Shown here: positions 22,501-28,975 of the stretch, one piece after another | How positions within the stretch are numbered: the first letter of the stretch is position 1 | How the letters are laid out: the number at the start of each line of letters is the position of its first letter | Source of the DNA: a virus | Reading direction: 5' to 3' (one strand) | Virus record (IMG/VR): IMGVR_UViG_3300024520_000354 | Location: 1-30,135 of that record | Length of the DNA stretch: 30,135 bases | Program-made: the position numbers and the translations under genes | The notes under the pieces: generated by a model | Databases searched by the model: none | What the model was told of the DNA's origin: nothing | The model's input: only the letters and a program-made list of their open reading frames with translations

Positions 22501-23409
22501 GACGCCACCACGCGCGCTACTGCCATACCGGCACAGGGGCAGAGTTTCGTGCACGCGTGGCGGTGGACGTCTGGGGGTGCGGGCGAAGTGGGCAAGTTGT
22601 CCGCCAGTAGTGCGGGCGCCCAGGCTATAACGGCGAACGAGTTCCAAAAGGGATTCTATTCGTCGGATGGTGGCACAACCTGGGTCGAGTTCCCCGTGCC
22701 GTTCGACATTCGTTCGGGCTCGTCGACGGCCGCAGACGTGATGATGCTCGAGGTCAACCGGACAGACCTGGAGGTCGCGGCGCAGACGACACGAAGCGCT
22801 GGCGGTCTGGCGATCACGGGCTCCATCGCTAAGGTCACCTGGGAACCCGTGACGGGTGTCGGCGCTTTCGTGACGGAGGGCCGCGGGTTCGTTGTCGGTG
22901 ACGGCGCGGCGGTGTATGGCGGCCTGCAGCGCCCGTGGCCTGGCTCGCAGGGGCGGTCGGGTTTCCTTTCGGCCGGGAAGACGTTCACGTCGCAGATTCG
23001 CGTGGCTTCTTTCGTGGCACCTACCGATCCGTTACGTGTGCAGCTGTTCGACGGCGCGAGTCAGACCTTTTTCGATCTGATCGGCACGGCTGGAATCCCA
23101 GCGACAACACTAGACGACGTGATCTCCACGCCGCCTGTCGGTACGTGGCGGGCGTTTGCCGGGAACTGGGCCGTCCCGGCTGGCGGACTACACGGCCCCT
23201 TCGAGATACACGTCCGCACGCTATCGACCGAGCCGATCTTTGTAGAGAATCTAATGGTCGAGGTCGGGGACCAGATACACAAGTGGGCGCCGCATCAGAA
23301 CGAGCGGACACGTTCGCCTGCACGAGGAGTGGCCGCGGAGTTCCTGCCGGCCGGCCCGTGGACGTCCGGGCTGATCCGTGTCGCTACAGTGACCTTCAAC
23401 CCGAATTAG
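19504..23409 (+). CDS. Tail tip hub: gpL-like + hub + Fn3 + C-terminal jelly rolls
   Basis: A 1301-aa protein from GTG 19504. Residues 1-285 resemble minor tail proteins of the lambda gpL/DUF2163 group: EVRVSFTNVENTLEQHL, TWCNVHVFADLVDCNY and FDECDRTFAACQARERTHEY. Cys156, Cys167, Cys250 and Cys257 match the gpL cysteines that hold an iron-sulfur cluster. A beta-rich insert (about 171-246) separates the pairs. Residues 285-820 resemble the hub region (DPDINRVFVQWQT, DYDAAIYG). An Fn3-like domain covers 825-929 (TWAVVPNGATVMGYVVYKST). Two jelly-roll, carbohydrate-binding-like modules complete it from 944. It would form the tail tip and contact the host. Confidence 0.7.
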   Translation: MALTLPTGFQADLELKGRSSFAIVYELELAAGTLYLTGGGALTWNSNDYTPLVVSQSPVVQIMGTRVPEVRVSFTNVENTLEQHLTPVDLITGRRLRVRILSRDGNGDLRTGSIQLPVGIMERPKRADANTIEITAIGIGRGVLGMVPPRVASTWCNVHVFADLVDCNYVSTTTTSAVYSGGGGTTTILITDSAKFVDEFARLPSGSTIKVTVGSNTGLTATAAADSPDSITVNTEVSGGSAEAVSFDECDRTFAACQARERTHEYQGFQGVNSLNIDLIRNFGENFSLFGEPFPLSGLPGFVLLRDANGAQISTGRRPVPIGFGRRLIPGVLVEQLLTKWSNHTNNIQVSHYALSEGPISGIRAWFAVKRDEQGQPRQKTEEGGDELLTEGGDQLKILGIFQRLGGIGTDDTETEAEYVADPDTWTRSQNRDFLSNVQDPNSRTAIATFVMPRTTGEPEPYDRAEFDTELLKVTTYDSGGSVAVASQYNRNPIWHTVAVLTSDRFGLGRLIEASDIDFSVTQPAAAYCDTQIDGLVATVGVAAGTVTLEDGRVYWVDKSSGFQPGMEVLYNGPSYPNETDFVVGVPHPRMVILETDRTNGDSGDTITAKVERYTHSRWFTAQKTAEEVIANILSTCVGYITYNESGQIQVRAEQTGSSTATYKDTGADDGYLIKDFRWLTHDERFDPDINRVFVQWQTVQNFMQEVLSTDFDHLEAPHMLQSRVIPLPGVDNVEVATRLADIIRKKHRLGPSATFLAGPIALQQQPGDIITLTSVVGGFTAKEMRVRRIEAMGLGTDDALLVRLTCEDYDAAIYGVTDEAPIPPDYDTGIPTITLTADEVGSQIRLTWAVVPNGATVMGYVVYKSTTTMGTSPDASDAIGYLFFFNIAQSFVYDIQADDIGVSVFFQVAAFVSDGHRQLSNELTVTPGLQDPTETSDTPGINNVYDGGFEENPGTWTASASPFGAAVNPEQDYAPTNAPTTGSASDGAYTNPANGRDGDATTRATAIPAQGQSFVHAWRWTSGGAGEVGKLSASSAGAQAITANEFQKGFYSSDGGTTWVEFPVPFDIRSGSSTAADVMMLEVNRTDLEVAAQTTRSAGGLAITGSIAKVTWEPVTGVGAFVTEGRGFVVGDGAAVYGGLQRPWPGSQGRSGFLSAGKTFTSQIRVASFVAPTDPLRVQLFDGASQTFFDLIGTAGIPATTLDDVISTPPVGTWRAFAGNWAVPAGGLHGPFEIHVRTLSTEPIFVENLMVEVGDQIHKWAPHQNERTRSPARGVAAEFLPAGPWTSGLIRVATVTFNPN

Positions 23410-23418
23410 GAGAAGCGA

Positions 23419-24822
23419 ATGAAGCTATCCAAATCGCAGCGCGTTGGGGCACTGGCCGCGGTGGTCGTCTTGGCTATCGGCGCGTATCTCTCATCGATCG
23501 TCTCAGCCCAGACGCCTTATGACGTTGTCCACTATGCAACGGCCCCGGGGACTATAGGAGAGTCCTGCGCGCCGCGTGCCGCGTGGGGTTTCGGTACGTT
23601 CGTTATCGAGGACGTTGCGGAGATTTGGCGTTGCAATTCGTCGGAGGTCTGGGAGCGGGTGCCGGTGATGACGGCCGGCCAGGGAACGGACGCGAACCAC
23701 GTGGTATGGCTACTGTCCCTCGACGTGAGCACGGATCAGGAGTTCTTCAATCCGGTCCAGAGGTTCGACGCGACCACTAATCTGATTATGAGTTACTCGG
23801 CGGGTTCGGCGTCAGGTGTTGGTACGGGGTACACGGAGGGTTTCGTGTTCAACACCGGGGGCGGCGGGCACGTGGACTCGATCCCCGGCTTGCAAATGCT
23901 CAAGATCGTGAAGGATAGTATCACCGTCGGATCGACGGGACGCAACGCAACCCTGAGTATCTTCGGCGGGCTGGTCACGACGGGCGGGTCGGTCAGCATC
24001 GCTGAGGACGGAACGCTAGTGCTGGACCTAGACGCGGTGACGGCTTCCACGACACATACACAGGCCGGCGCTACAGAATTGTCGTGCATTATCTGCAACG
24101 TCACTTCGGCGAATGCGGACGACACGATACGAATGCCTGACGATTCCGCGATGCGCTGGATATTCAACACGTCAGGCCAGACGATCGGCCTGTACCCGGC
24201 TGGCTCCTTTGCTATAGGAGACGGTAGTGCAGCGGCAAAGGTGGACATGCCCGACAACACCGCGGCCATGTGCGTACAGGTCAGCGGCTCGAAATACGAG
24301 TGCTACGACCTGGGCCGACGCTGGGACGTTGCGCCGCCCGTGATCGACTTGTACGCGCAGGAGATGGGAACTGGAGGGGGATGTACCGCGAGCGCCGTAC
24401 TTCAGATAGGAACGAACGGACCGGGGATGCACACGATCAACTGCGCGGATAGTGACACTGCGACAATATGGGGCTGCGTAGACATGCCCCAGGACTGGGA
24501 TGCCGGCACGATCACTTACCGGGCGTCCTACGTGCAGACCGCCGTGGACACGAGCCAGTTGCACTCCGACATCGCAGCGCAATGCCGGGGCACGACCGAG
24601 GCGATTGACGGTAACTGGGGCACTGAAATTGCGATAGACGACGCGAACGTGACAGGCTCCGACGGTCTCGACCGGACCACGTCGGCTGCGGTAACTCCCA
24701 ACGGCGCGTGCGCTGCTGGCGACCAGCTCTGTTTCCGTTACCAGATAGACGCCGCGGGCACGTCGACGGCCGTTGCTACTTTGTATTTCCTGGGATTCCA
24801 GATCGGTTACTCAACGAACTAG
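23419..24822 (+). CDS. Secreted/fibre-like protein with N-terminal signal peptide
   Basis: A 467-aa protein starting at ATG 23419, with TTAGGAGAAG upstream. Residues 1-31 are a clear Sec signal (basic KLSKSQR, hydrophobic core, SAQT cleavage region). The middle is beta-helical or beta-sandwich in composition (SITVGSTGRNATLSIFGGLV). The last 150 residues form a jelly-roll-like domain (ATIWGCVDMPQDWDAG, ending GFQIGYSTN). It sits directly after the tail hub, where receptor-binding fibres are usual, yet virion proteins are normally not exported. It could be a fibre carrying an N-terminal hydrophobic anchor or a truly secreted protein. Confidence 0.55.
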   Translation: MKLSKSQRVGALAAVVVLAIGAYLSSIVSAQTPYDVVHYATAPGTIGESCAPRAAWGFGTFVIEDVAEIWRCNSSEVWERVPVMTAGQGTDANHVVWLLSLDVSTDQEFFNPVQRFDATTNLIMSYSAGSASGVGTGYTEGFVFNTGGGGHVDSIPGLQMLKIVKDSITVGSTGRNATLSIFGGLVTTGGSVSIAEDGTLVLDLDAVTASTTHTQAGATELSCIICNVTSANADDTIRMPDDSAMRWIFNTSGQTIGLYPAGSFAIGDGSAAAKVDMPDNTAAMCVQVSGSKYECYDLGRRWDVAPPVIDLYAQEMGTGGGCTASAVLQIGTNGPGMHTINCADSDTATIWGCVDMPQDWDAGTITYRASYVQTAVDTSQLHSDIAAQCRGTTEAIDGNWGTEIAIDDANVTGSDGLDRTTSAAVTPNGACAAGDQLCFRYQIDAAGTSTAVATLYFLGFQIGYSTN

Positions 24823-24837
24823 AAAGGAGTCACGCTC

Positions 24838-25377
24838 ATGAGGATTATGGTTCTAGTTGTCGCGCTGTGGATGTCTAGCCCATCGTCAATTGTGGTGGGC
24901 GGTGACTTCCTCGTGATGTCCGTCAACTCGTCGGCGAAGCGCTATGACGAGGGGCAGGTTGCAATCGCCTACGTCTCCAGTATCGGCGCTGACTCGAGTA
25001 CCGCCCCGGAAGGGTCACAACTCCAGGCGGACATCTTCGCCGCCGAACGGGCCGATGCGGTTGTTACCCCGCTCGGGACCGACCCGACGGGTAGCGCCAA
25101 GTCGACGGCAATCGGGGCGATGGCGTCACGGGCCACGTGCAAGGCTTACGCCTCAGACCCCGCGGCAGACCTGACGGCCGCGCCGTCCTGCTTCGTGACA
25201 TGGAAGGATACGACCTTTACCGACTGCTCCACGCTGGTGAAGTGCAACACGCCCGGGGCTCAGTTGTGCAATCTCGTGTCAGCGGACCACACGAAACTGC
25301 AGCGCGACCTGGCGGGCACGATGTGCGGCTCGGATTGCCAGTCACCCGACCGTAGCCTGCGAATCAAGTGCCCGTAG
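24838..25377 (+). CDS. Putative secreted Cys-containing protein
   Basis: A 179-aa protein from ATG 24838, preceded by AAAGGAG. The first 22 residues (MRIMVLVVALWMSSPSSIVV) are hydrophobic with one Arg and may be a signal peptide, though the cleavage site is unclear. The remainder is Ala/Ser/Thr/Asp-rich, with about eight cysteines near the end (TDCSTLVKCNT, LCNLVS, CGSDC). These probably form disulfides. It shares an operon with the preceding secreted protein. Function unknown. Confidence 0.6.
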   Translation: MRIMVLVVALWMSSPSSIVVGGDFLVMSVNSSAKRYDEGQVAIAYVSSIGADSSTAPEGSQLQADIFAAERADAVVTPLGTDPTGSAKSTAIGAMASRATCKAYASDPAADLTAAPSCFVTWKDTTFTDCSTLVKCNTPGAQLCNLVSADHTKLQRDLAGTMCGSDCQSPDRSLRIKCP

Positions 25378-25414
25378 CGATTCCCAGAACTGCAACGGCG
25401 CAACGGGTAATAGA

Positions 25415-25738
25415 ATGACGGGAAGTTTTGCAGATTACGAGAAGCGGGCCGGCACTAAGGGCGGTGTCCGTTGGATGGATTGGGGAGTACGAGCGGCGCT
25501 GACGGGCTTGCTAGCGTGGTCAATCTGGGCCACGGTGGAGATCTACGACGGCAAGCGAGACGTCGCGATCATCCAGTCTAACCGGTTCACCGCGACGGAC
25601 GGGATGAGCCTCTACCAGTCGATTATGAAGGAAGCCCCGCGTCCCGAAGTGACGCAGCGTCTCGGCCGGATCGAAGGCGACATCAAGGAACTCGACCGAA
25701 AGATTGATGCGCTCTACAAACTGATGCTGGAAAAGTAA
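25415..25738 (+). CDS. Membrane protein with periplasmic coiled coil (spanin-like)
   Basis: A 107-aa protein from ATG 25415 with a weak ribosome binding site. It has a cytoplasmic basic N-terminus, one transmembrane helix (residues 24-42) and a C-terminal amphipathic coiled coil (QRLGRIEGDIKELDRKIDAL). This N-in, C-out topology with a coiled coil is that of i-spanins (Rz), and the position beside small membrane genes fits a lysis cassette. It is shorter than lambda Rz (153 aa). Other membrane-anchored coiled-coil proteins cannot be excluded. Confidence 0.5.
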   Translation: MTGSFADYEKRAGTKGGVRWMDWGVRAALTGLLAWSIWATVEIYDGKRDVAIIQSNRFTATDGMSLYQSIMKEAPRPEVTQRLGRIEGDIKELDRKIDALYKLMLEK

Positions 25739-25770
25739 CCAAACGGGGCCGCCCCCGATGGGAGGAACGT

Positions 25771-25956
25771 ATGAGCAAGAGAGCGATTGTTACGGCCGTT
25801 GCCGCTGCGCTACTCGCCGCGGCGCAGTCTCTCGGCTACATCGACGCAGCGACGTCCGCCACGCTTGGCGCGATGGTGATTGCCTGGGTCGGAGCCGATA
25901 CGCTGCGGCCGTCCGGTACGAAGGGGATCGCGGGCAATGGCGGCCCGAACACGTAA
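25771..25956 (+). CDS. Small two-helix membrane protein (holin-like)
   Basis: A 61-aa protein with GGGAGGAA ahead of ATG 25771. Two hydrophobic segments (about 5-20 and 27-46) are split by a polar turn GYIDAATS. Small phage proteins with this layout are often holins or holin-like, which make holes in the inner membrane at lysis time. The size is small for a class II holin (usually 65-95 aa). Its end overlaps the start of the next gene by 20 nt. Confidence 0.5.
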   Translation: MSKRAIVTAVAAALLAAAQSLGYIDAATSATLGAMVIAWVGADTLRPSGTKGIAGNGGPNT

Positions 25957-26203
25957 GGGCTCGTTCGACAGCTCGGGTGGGAAGTGGTTCCGCTGGGCCG
26001 TCGAGAACTGGAAGGTGATTGTACCGCTGGGGGCGCTCCTGTCCGCTGTGGCCGGCGCCGCTACGGTCTACAGCGTGGCGCCCCCGGTCTGCCCCGACTG
26101 CCCGCGGTGCTTTGAGTGCCCCGAGCCCGAGGCGGTAAAGGCCGAGTGTGTTCTGAGAATCGACCGGTGCCTGGACTGGATTAGCGACTCAAAGGGGGAT
26201 TAA
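25937..26203 (+). CDS. Small membrane protein with Cys-rich C-terminus
   Basis: An 88-aa protein. ATG 25937 follows a GCGGG/AAGGGG run. There is a basic cytoplasmic N-terminus, one transmembrane helix (27-46), then VCPDCPRCFEC, four cysteines at three-residue intervals, with two more Cys later. In an oxidising periplasm these could form disulfides; in the cytoplasm they could bind metal. It belongs to the same cluster as the holin-like gene and may be an antiholin or spanin partner. No lipobox is present. Confidence 0.5.
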   Translation: MAARTRKGSFDSSGGKWFRWAVENWKVIVPLGALLSAVAGAATVYSVAPPVCPDCPRCFECPEPEAVKAECVLRIDRCLDWISDSKGD

Positions 26204-26553
26204 TGGCCTACACGACAAAGACGGTAGAGGACGTTGACGTCGGCGGAACGGCCGCCACCTACACGGCTGTCCCCGGGACCGGGTCGGGAAACGGCTTCCA
26301 GATCGCGAACGACCCTGCCCACCGGACGATTGTTGACGTGGATGCCGCTGGCGGCGCGGTCGTCGTGACCCTGGTCACTCCCGGGACCGACGACGGGCTG
26401 GCGGTAGCCGACCGTACCGTGACGGTGGGCGCCGGGACGCACAAGTTCATCCCGCTGCGACGGAACTACAAGCAGAGCGACGGGAACAACTACCTGGACT
26501 TCGACGTCAGCGCCAGCGTTACCGTCGCGGCGATCAAAGTAACGGCCGAATAG
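26203..26553 (+). CDS. Small beta-sandwich (decoration-like) protein
   Basis: A 116-aa protein, ATG 26203 overlapping the previous TAA. The pattern FQIANDPAHRTIVDVDAAGG, then VVVTLVTPGTDDGLAVADRT and TVTVGAGTHKF, is the one seen in small phage structural proteins with a beta-sandwich fold ('NDGxTxLxVxN...DGLAVxDRTVTVxAG'), usually found among capsid or head-fibre genes. It is probably a virion decoration component expressed late. It is set apart from the head module here, beyond the lysis-like genes. Confidence 0.55.
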   Translation: MAYTTKTVEDVDVGGTAATYTAVPGTGSGNGFQIANDPAHRTIVDVDAAGGAVVVTLVTPGTDDGLAVADRTVTVGAGTHKFIPLRRNYKQSDGNNYLDFDVSASVTVAAIKVTAE

Positions 26554-26670
26554 ACCCCCGGCCGCTTGCGAGGCTTGCTCGTGCCAAGAGAGCGGCGCTT
26601 CAGGCTTGCCCCAGGACGTAGGAATCTCGCGTCGATTCTCGGGGCTTGTGGGGCGTTGCGGTTCCGGGAA

Positions 26671-26686
26671 TGTTCCACGTGGAACG
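26671..26686. promoter_or_regulatory. parS-like palindrome
   Basis: TGTTCCACGTGGAACG holds a perfect 14-bp palindrome (26672-26685). It equals 15 of 16 positions of a TGTTCCACGTGGAACA-type parS, and the core matches the parS form described for Pseudomonas. ParB proteins bind such sites to position chromosomes or plasmids. It lies in a 206-bp intergenic region upstream of a regulator. No parA or parB is seen in the window, so a host ParB, or one encoded outside the window, would have to bind. Also in this region, AGGCTTGC occurs twice, 31 bp apart (26571 and 26602). Confidence 0.65.
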
Positions 26687-26724
26687 TCCGTCATATTGGC
26701 CGGGTCGGTTTGCCCGATTCGCCC

Positions 26725-26753
26725 TTGACTTATGTCATACGTGGCGTCATACT
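26725..26753 (+). promoter_or_regulatory. Promoter of the ribbon-helix-helix gene (leaderless)
   Basis: TTGACT (26725-26730), a 17-bp spacer and CATACT (26748-26753) form a good sigma70-type promoter. Transcription would start about 7 nt downstream, at or next to the ATG at 26760, and no Shine-Dalgarno sequence is present. The mRNA is therefore expected to be leaderless. Confidence 0.6.
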
Positions 26754-26764
26754 TACTGTATGAC
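26734..26764. promoter_or_regulatory. Operator of three 7-bp half-sites at 12-bp spacing
   Basis: GTCATAC occurs at 26734-26740 and 26746-26752, and its inverse GTATGAC at 26758-26764. Start-to-start distances are exactly 12 bp. The middle copy overlaps the -10 element and the third the start codon. Ribbon-helix-helix repressors bind such repeated short sites cooperatively, so autoregulation by the gene at 26760 is likely. Confidence 0.6.
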
Positions 26765-26921
26765 AAAGCAGCTCGACTCCTACCGCGCATCCCCGACCCT
26801 GCTCAGACGAGTCAAGGCCGCGGCGAAACGTTCGCGGATCTCCAAGTCAGAATGGATCAGAAGGGCGCTGACCGACGCGCTACGCAACGGAACCAGAAAG
26901 GACCGGGAGGCCGGGACGTGA
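26760..26921 (+). CDS. Ribbon-helix-helix DNA-binding protein
   Basis: A 53-aa protein from ATG 26760. A short strand (LDSYRASP) is followed by two helices (TLLRRVKAAAKRSR, then ISKSEWIRRALTDALRNG). This is the Arc/MetJ/CopG pattern, in which a dimer inserts a beta ribbon into the DNA major groove, and the 'S-K-S-E-W-I-R-R-A-L' helix is typical. It is probably an autorepressor of the promoter on top of it. With the nearby parS-like site, a role in partition or maintenance (as for ParG/omega-type RHH proteins) is possible, but no ParA-like ATPase is adjacent. Confidence 0.75.
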   Translation: MTKQLDSYRASPTLLRRVKAAAKRSRISKSEWIRRALTDALRNGTRKDREAGT

Positions 26922-26977
26922 GCGTAGACCCCCGCCTTGACGTTCCGTCTCCCGGTCCTGTTTTAGAAGGAGAGAAC

Positions 26978-27172
26978 ATGCCTAGAATGGTTGACTGTTC
27001 CTACTGCGACCTGTCCTTTGACGGCGAGGACCGGCTGTACCTCCACGCTGAGGGCCGCTACTGCTCGGAGCAGTGCGCTCACCGTGACGGGGCGCCTGAT
27101 GACGGGCCGGTGAGCAACGTTCCGTTTGACATCGAACCGGAGCCGGAAAGCGGTTTCGAGGTGCTGAAATGA
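26978..27172 (+). CDS. Small zinc-finger protein
   Basis: A 64-aa protein. ATG 26978 follows AAGGAG. An in-frame GTG 26918 in a GTGA overlap would add 20 residues and is also possible. Residues 7-36 contain CSYCDLSFDGEDRLYLHAEG followed by RYCSEQC: two CxxC-like pairs and a His, a zinc finger resembling C2H2/TRASH-type folds. The tail is acidic. Probably a regulatory or protein-binding factor. Confidence 0.65.
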   Translation: MPRMVDCSYCDLSFDGEDRLYLHAEGRYCSEQCAHRDGAPDDGPVSNVPFDIEPEPESGFEVLK

Positions 27173-27309
27173 CGAAGTGGAACGTCAAATACTCGTGGCG
27201 CGGTGAGACTTTCAACGGCGGGCAGCACCCCACCAAGCGGGCCGCTATCGCCGAGTGGCGTCTATTCATCGCGGACGGCTGGCGGTGTTGGGTGGAGCCT
27301 GTGCGATGA
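27169..27309 (+). CDS. Small Trp-rich hypothetical protein
   Basis: A 46-aa protein in an ATGA overlap with the previous gene and another with the next. It reads KWNVKYSWRGETF, then a helix KRAAIAEWRLFIADGWRCWV. It has six tryptophans for its size and is basic. Function not known. The tight coupling on both sides supports it being translated. Confidence 0.55.
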   Translation: MTKWNVKYSWRGETFNGGQHPTKRAAIAEWRLFIADGWRCWVEPVR

Positions 27310-27599
27310 GCGAACCCGGAACCGGTAGTGAATTCGACGTGTCCGGATTGGAACTCGAAGCCGACGCGATACAGGAACGGCGCGACCACGGCATCCGCGC
27401 CGACGGCTCCACGTGGTCGCGAGAGGACGACCCGCGCATCGACAAGGTGGCCCGCGACTCGCTCAACAACATCCGCGAATCGATAGGCGATCCTGACCTG
27501 TGGGTAGCCGTTGTCCACGCGCTACGCTCCCGGTCCGACAAGCCGATGAGCCGAGACGAAGCGGACGCACTGTCCGAAGCGATGCGAGAGGCGCTGTGA
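27306..27599 (+). CDS. Hypothetical acidic protein
   Basis: A 97-aa protein from ATG 27306 (ATGA overlap). It is acidic and helical. An internal segment AIQERRDHGIRADGSTWSRE and the C-terminal helix MSRDEADALSEAMREAL may be interaction regions. I see no catalytic or metal-binding motif. Confidence 0.6.
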   Translation: MSEPGTGSEFDVSGLELEADAIQERRDHGIRADGSTWSREDDPRIDKVARDSLNNIRESIGDPDLWVAVVHALRSRSDKPMSRDEADALSEAMREAL

Positions 27600-27754
27600 T
27601 CTCACGGGACGACTCGTCGGTGACCGTTACCGTGACCCTCCCGGGATGGGTCGTCCGCGCTGTCCAGGTCTTTGGCGGGGCCGTTCTGGTCGTCGTCGTC
27701 GCCTACGTTGGAGTCTTTTTCATTCTTTCAATCGGTGCACTGCTCGGAAACTAA
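27596..27754 (+). CDS. Small single-helix membrane protein
   Basis: A 52-aa protein from GTG 27596 (GTGA overlap). A short polar N-terminus precedes a strongly hydrophobic helix (residues 22-48, rich in Val, Phe and Leu). It could be inserted in the inner membrane. Function unknown. It directly precedes a secreted protein, so the pair may act at the envelope. Confidence 0.55.
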   Translation: MISRDDSSVTVTVTLPGWVVRAVQVFGGAVLVVVVAYVGVFFILSIGALLGN

Positions 27755-27766
27755 ATGGAGGTCGCT

Positions 27767-28402
27767 ATGAATAGAGTCGCGTGGTTTGTTTGCCTGGTGT
27801 TCGTCTGCGTCTCGCCGTGCGTTTCCGGCTACGGAGATGATGAAGGGGAGGAGCGCCGCCCGTCGTTCCAGAACTTCAAGCAGTTTCGTGCTGTGTACGA
27901 AGGGGCACTACCTGGCGCCGGTCTGCACTGGGAACCGTGCCCTGGGAATCCGCGGCTGTATTGCATCGTGGACGACCCGGAGCCGGTGGGAGTACGCGAG
28001 CCGCGCTTTACGCAAGACGAGCTCGAGATCATCGAACGTGCCGCGCAGAGGGCAAACCCCGACTATCCGCGTATGGGTGCCGTGATCCCCGCGCTGGACA
28101 GGTACGTGCTGGACTTCACCCCCGCGGTCTTCTCTAACGGCCTCTCGCCGTGGAGTGCTTGCGACTCGGACCAGCAGTGTGCGGACGACACCGACCCGCT
28201 ATGCATGGAGCACAACGGTACTCACTCCGACCCGGACACCGCAGAGGTACAGACCAACCCGGAGACGGGCGACCAAGTGTGTAGCGCCGATTGCGAGGGC
28301 GGCGGGACTGCGGTGATTGCGTGTAATCGAACGATCATCGACGACCCTGATCCTACCGGCCACGACAGGGGAGGCAATCGTGATCTCGCTGACGATCATT
28401 GA
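27767..28402 (+). CDS. Secreted Cys-rich acidic protein
   Basis: A 211-aa protein. ATG 27767 follows TGGAGG with 6 nt spacing; an upstream in-frame ATG at 27755 has no better site. Residues 1-24 form a Sec signal (WFVCLVFVCVSPCVSG). The mature protein is Asp/Glu/Pro-rich with two Cys clusters (SACDSDQQCADDTDPLCMEH and VCSADCEGG). Such acidic, Cys-flanked loops can bind calcium, which is only a possibility here. Family not recognised. Confidence 0.65.
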   Translation: MNRVAWFVCLVFVCVSPCVSGYGDDEGEERRPSFQNFKQFRAVYEGALPGAGLHWEPCPGNPRLYCIVDDPEPVGVREPRFTQDELEIIERAAQRANPDYPRMGAVIPALDRYVLDFTPAVFSNGLSPWSACDSDQQCADDTDPLCMEHNGTHSDPDTAEVQTNPETGDQVCSADCEGGGTAVIACNRTIIDDPDPTGHDRGGNRDLADDH

Positions 28403-28457
28403 AGGACCGGACTTGACCTACGGACTGTAAACTAACGCACTTGTGGGAGGGTGCCGA

Positions 28458-28811
28458 ATGAACGAAGGAAAGACCGACTATCGGTCCATGTTCGACCGGA
28501 CGTTTCTAGCGTCGTTCGACTTGGAAGGCAAGGACCGAATCGTCACGATCTCGTCCGTGGAGGCGGGTGAGATCAAGGACGACAAGGGCAACGCCGAGCG
28601 CAAGCCGGTTATCAGTTTCGAAGGCAAGAAACTGAAACTGTGCTGTAACAAGACGAACTGCAAGGCCATCGCCGGGATGTACGGCAACGTTGTCGAGGCG
28701 TGGGTAGGCAAGCGGATCACGCTCTATGCGACCGTTGTCGCTGCGTTCGGTAGCGAATGGGAAGCGATTCGAGTACGGCCGACGAAACCGGCCGAGCGGG
28801 GGGCGGCGTGA
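28458..28811 (+). CDS. Conserved phage recombination-module protein
   Basis: A 117-aa protein. ATG 28458 follows GGGAGG. The pattern FLASFDLEGKDRIVTISSVE, then KPVISFEGKKLKLCCNKTNC and VGKRITLYATVV, is that of a small phage protein commonly found beside PD-(D/E)XK exonucleases ('GKxxxxxI..V..GE ... KPVIxFxGxxKxLxLNKTN ... WVGKRITLY'). An OB-like, single-strand-DNA-associated fold has been suggested for similar proteins. Its function is not proven. Confidence 0.65.
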   Translation: MNEGKTDYRSMFDRTFLASFDLEGKDRIVTISSVEAGEIKDDKGNAERKPVISFEGKKLKLCCNKTNCKAIAGMYGNVVEAWVGKRITLYATVVAAFGSEWEAIRVRPTKPAERGAA

Positions 28812-28975
28812 AGCACGTCAAGATATTTTGCGGCGAAGGTCAGGAAGAACTCCAATCGCGAATTGATTACTACAGCGACGAGTGCGAAGGGATCCCGATC
28901 GATGTAGCAGTGGCTCAGAGCGAAGATGAGCACGCCGTAAGAATAACCGTCGCCGTGCTGTACGAGATCATCTAA
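28808..28975 (+). CDS. Small hypothetical protein
   Basis: A 55-aa protein from GTG 28808 (GTGA overlap) ending at TAA overlapping ATG 28975. It is acidic, with a small alpha/beta layout (VKHVKIFCGEGQEEL, then AVRITVAVLYEII). It lies between two recombination-type genes and is probably co-translated with them. No motif recognised. Confidence 0.55.
   Translation: MKHVKIFCGEGQEELQSRIDYYSDECEGIPIDVAVAQSEDEHAVRITVAVLYEII

Noticed and set aside
28413-28436. TTGACC as a -35 element before the recombination operon
   Set aside because: No acceptable -10 hexamer lies 16-18 bp downstream.
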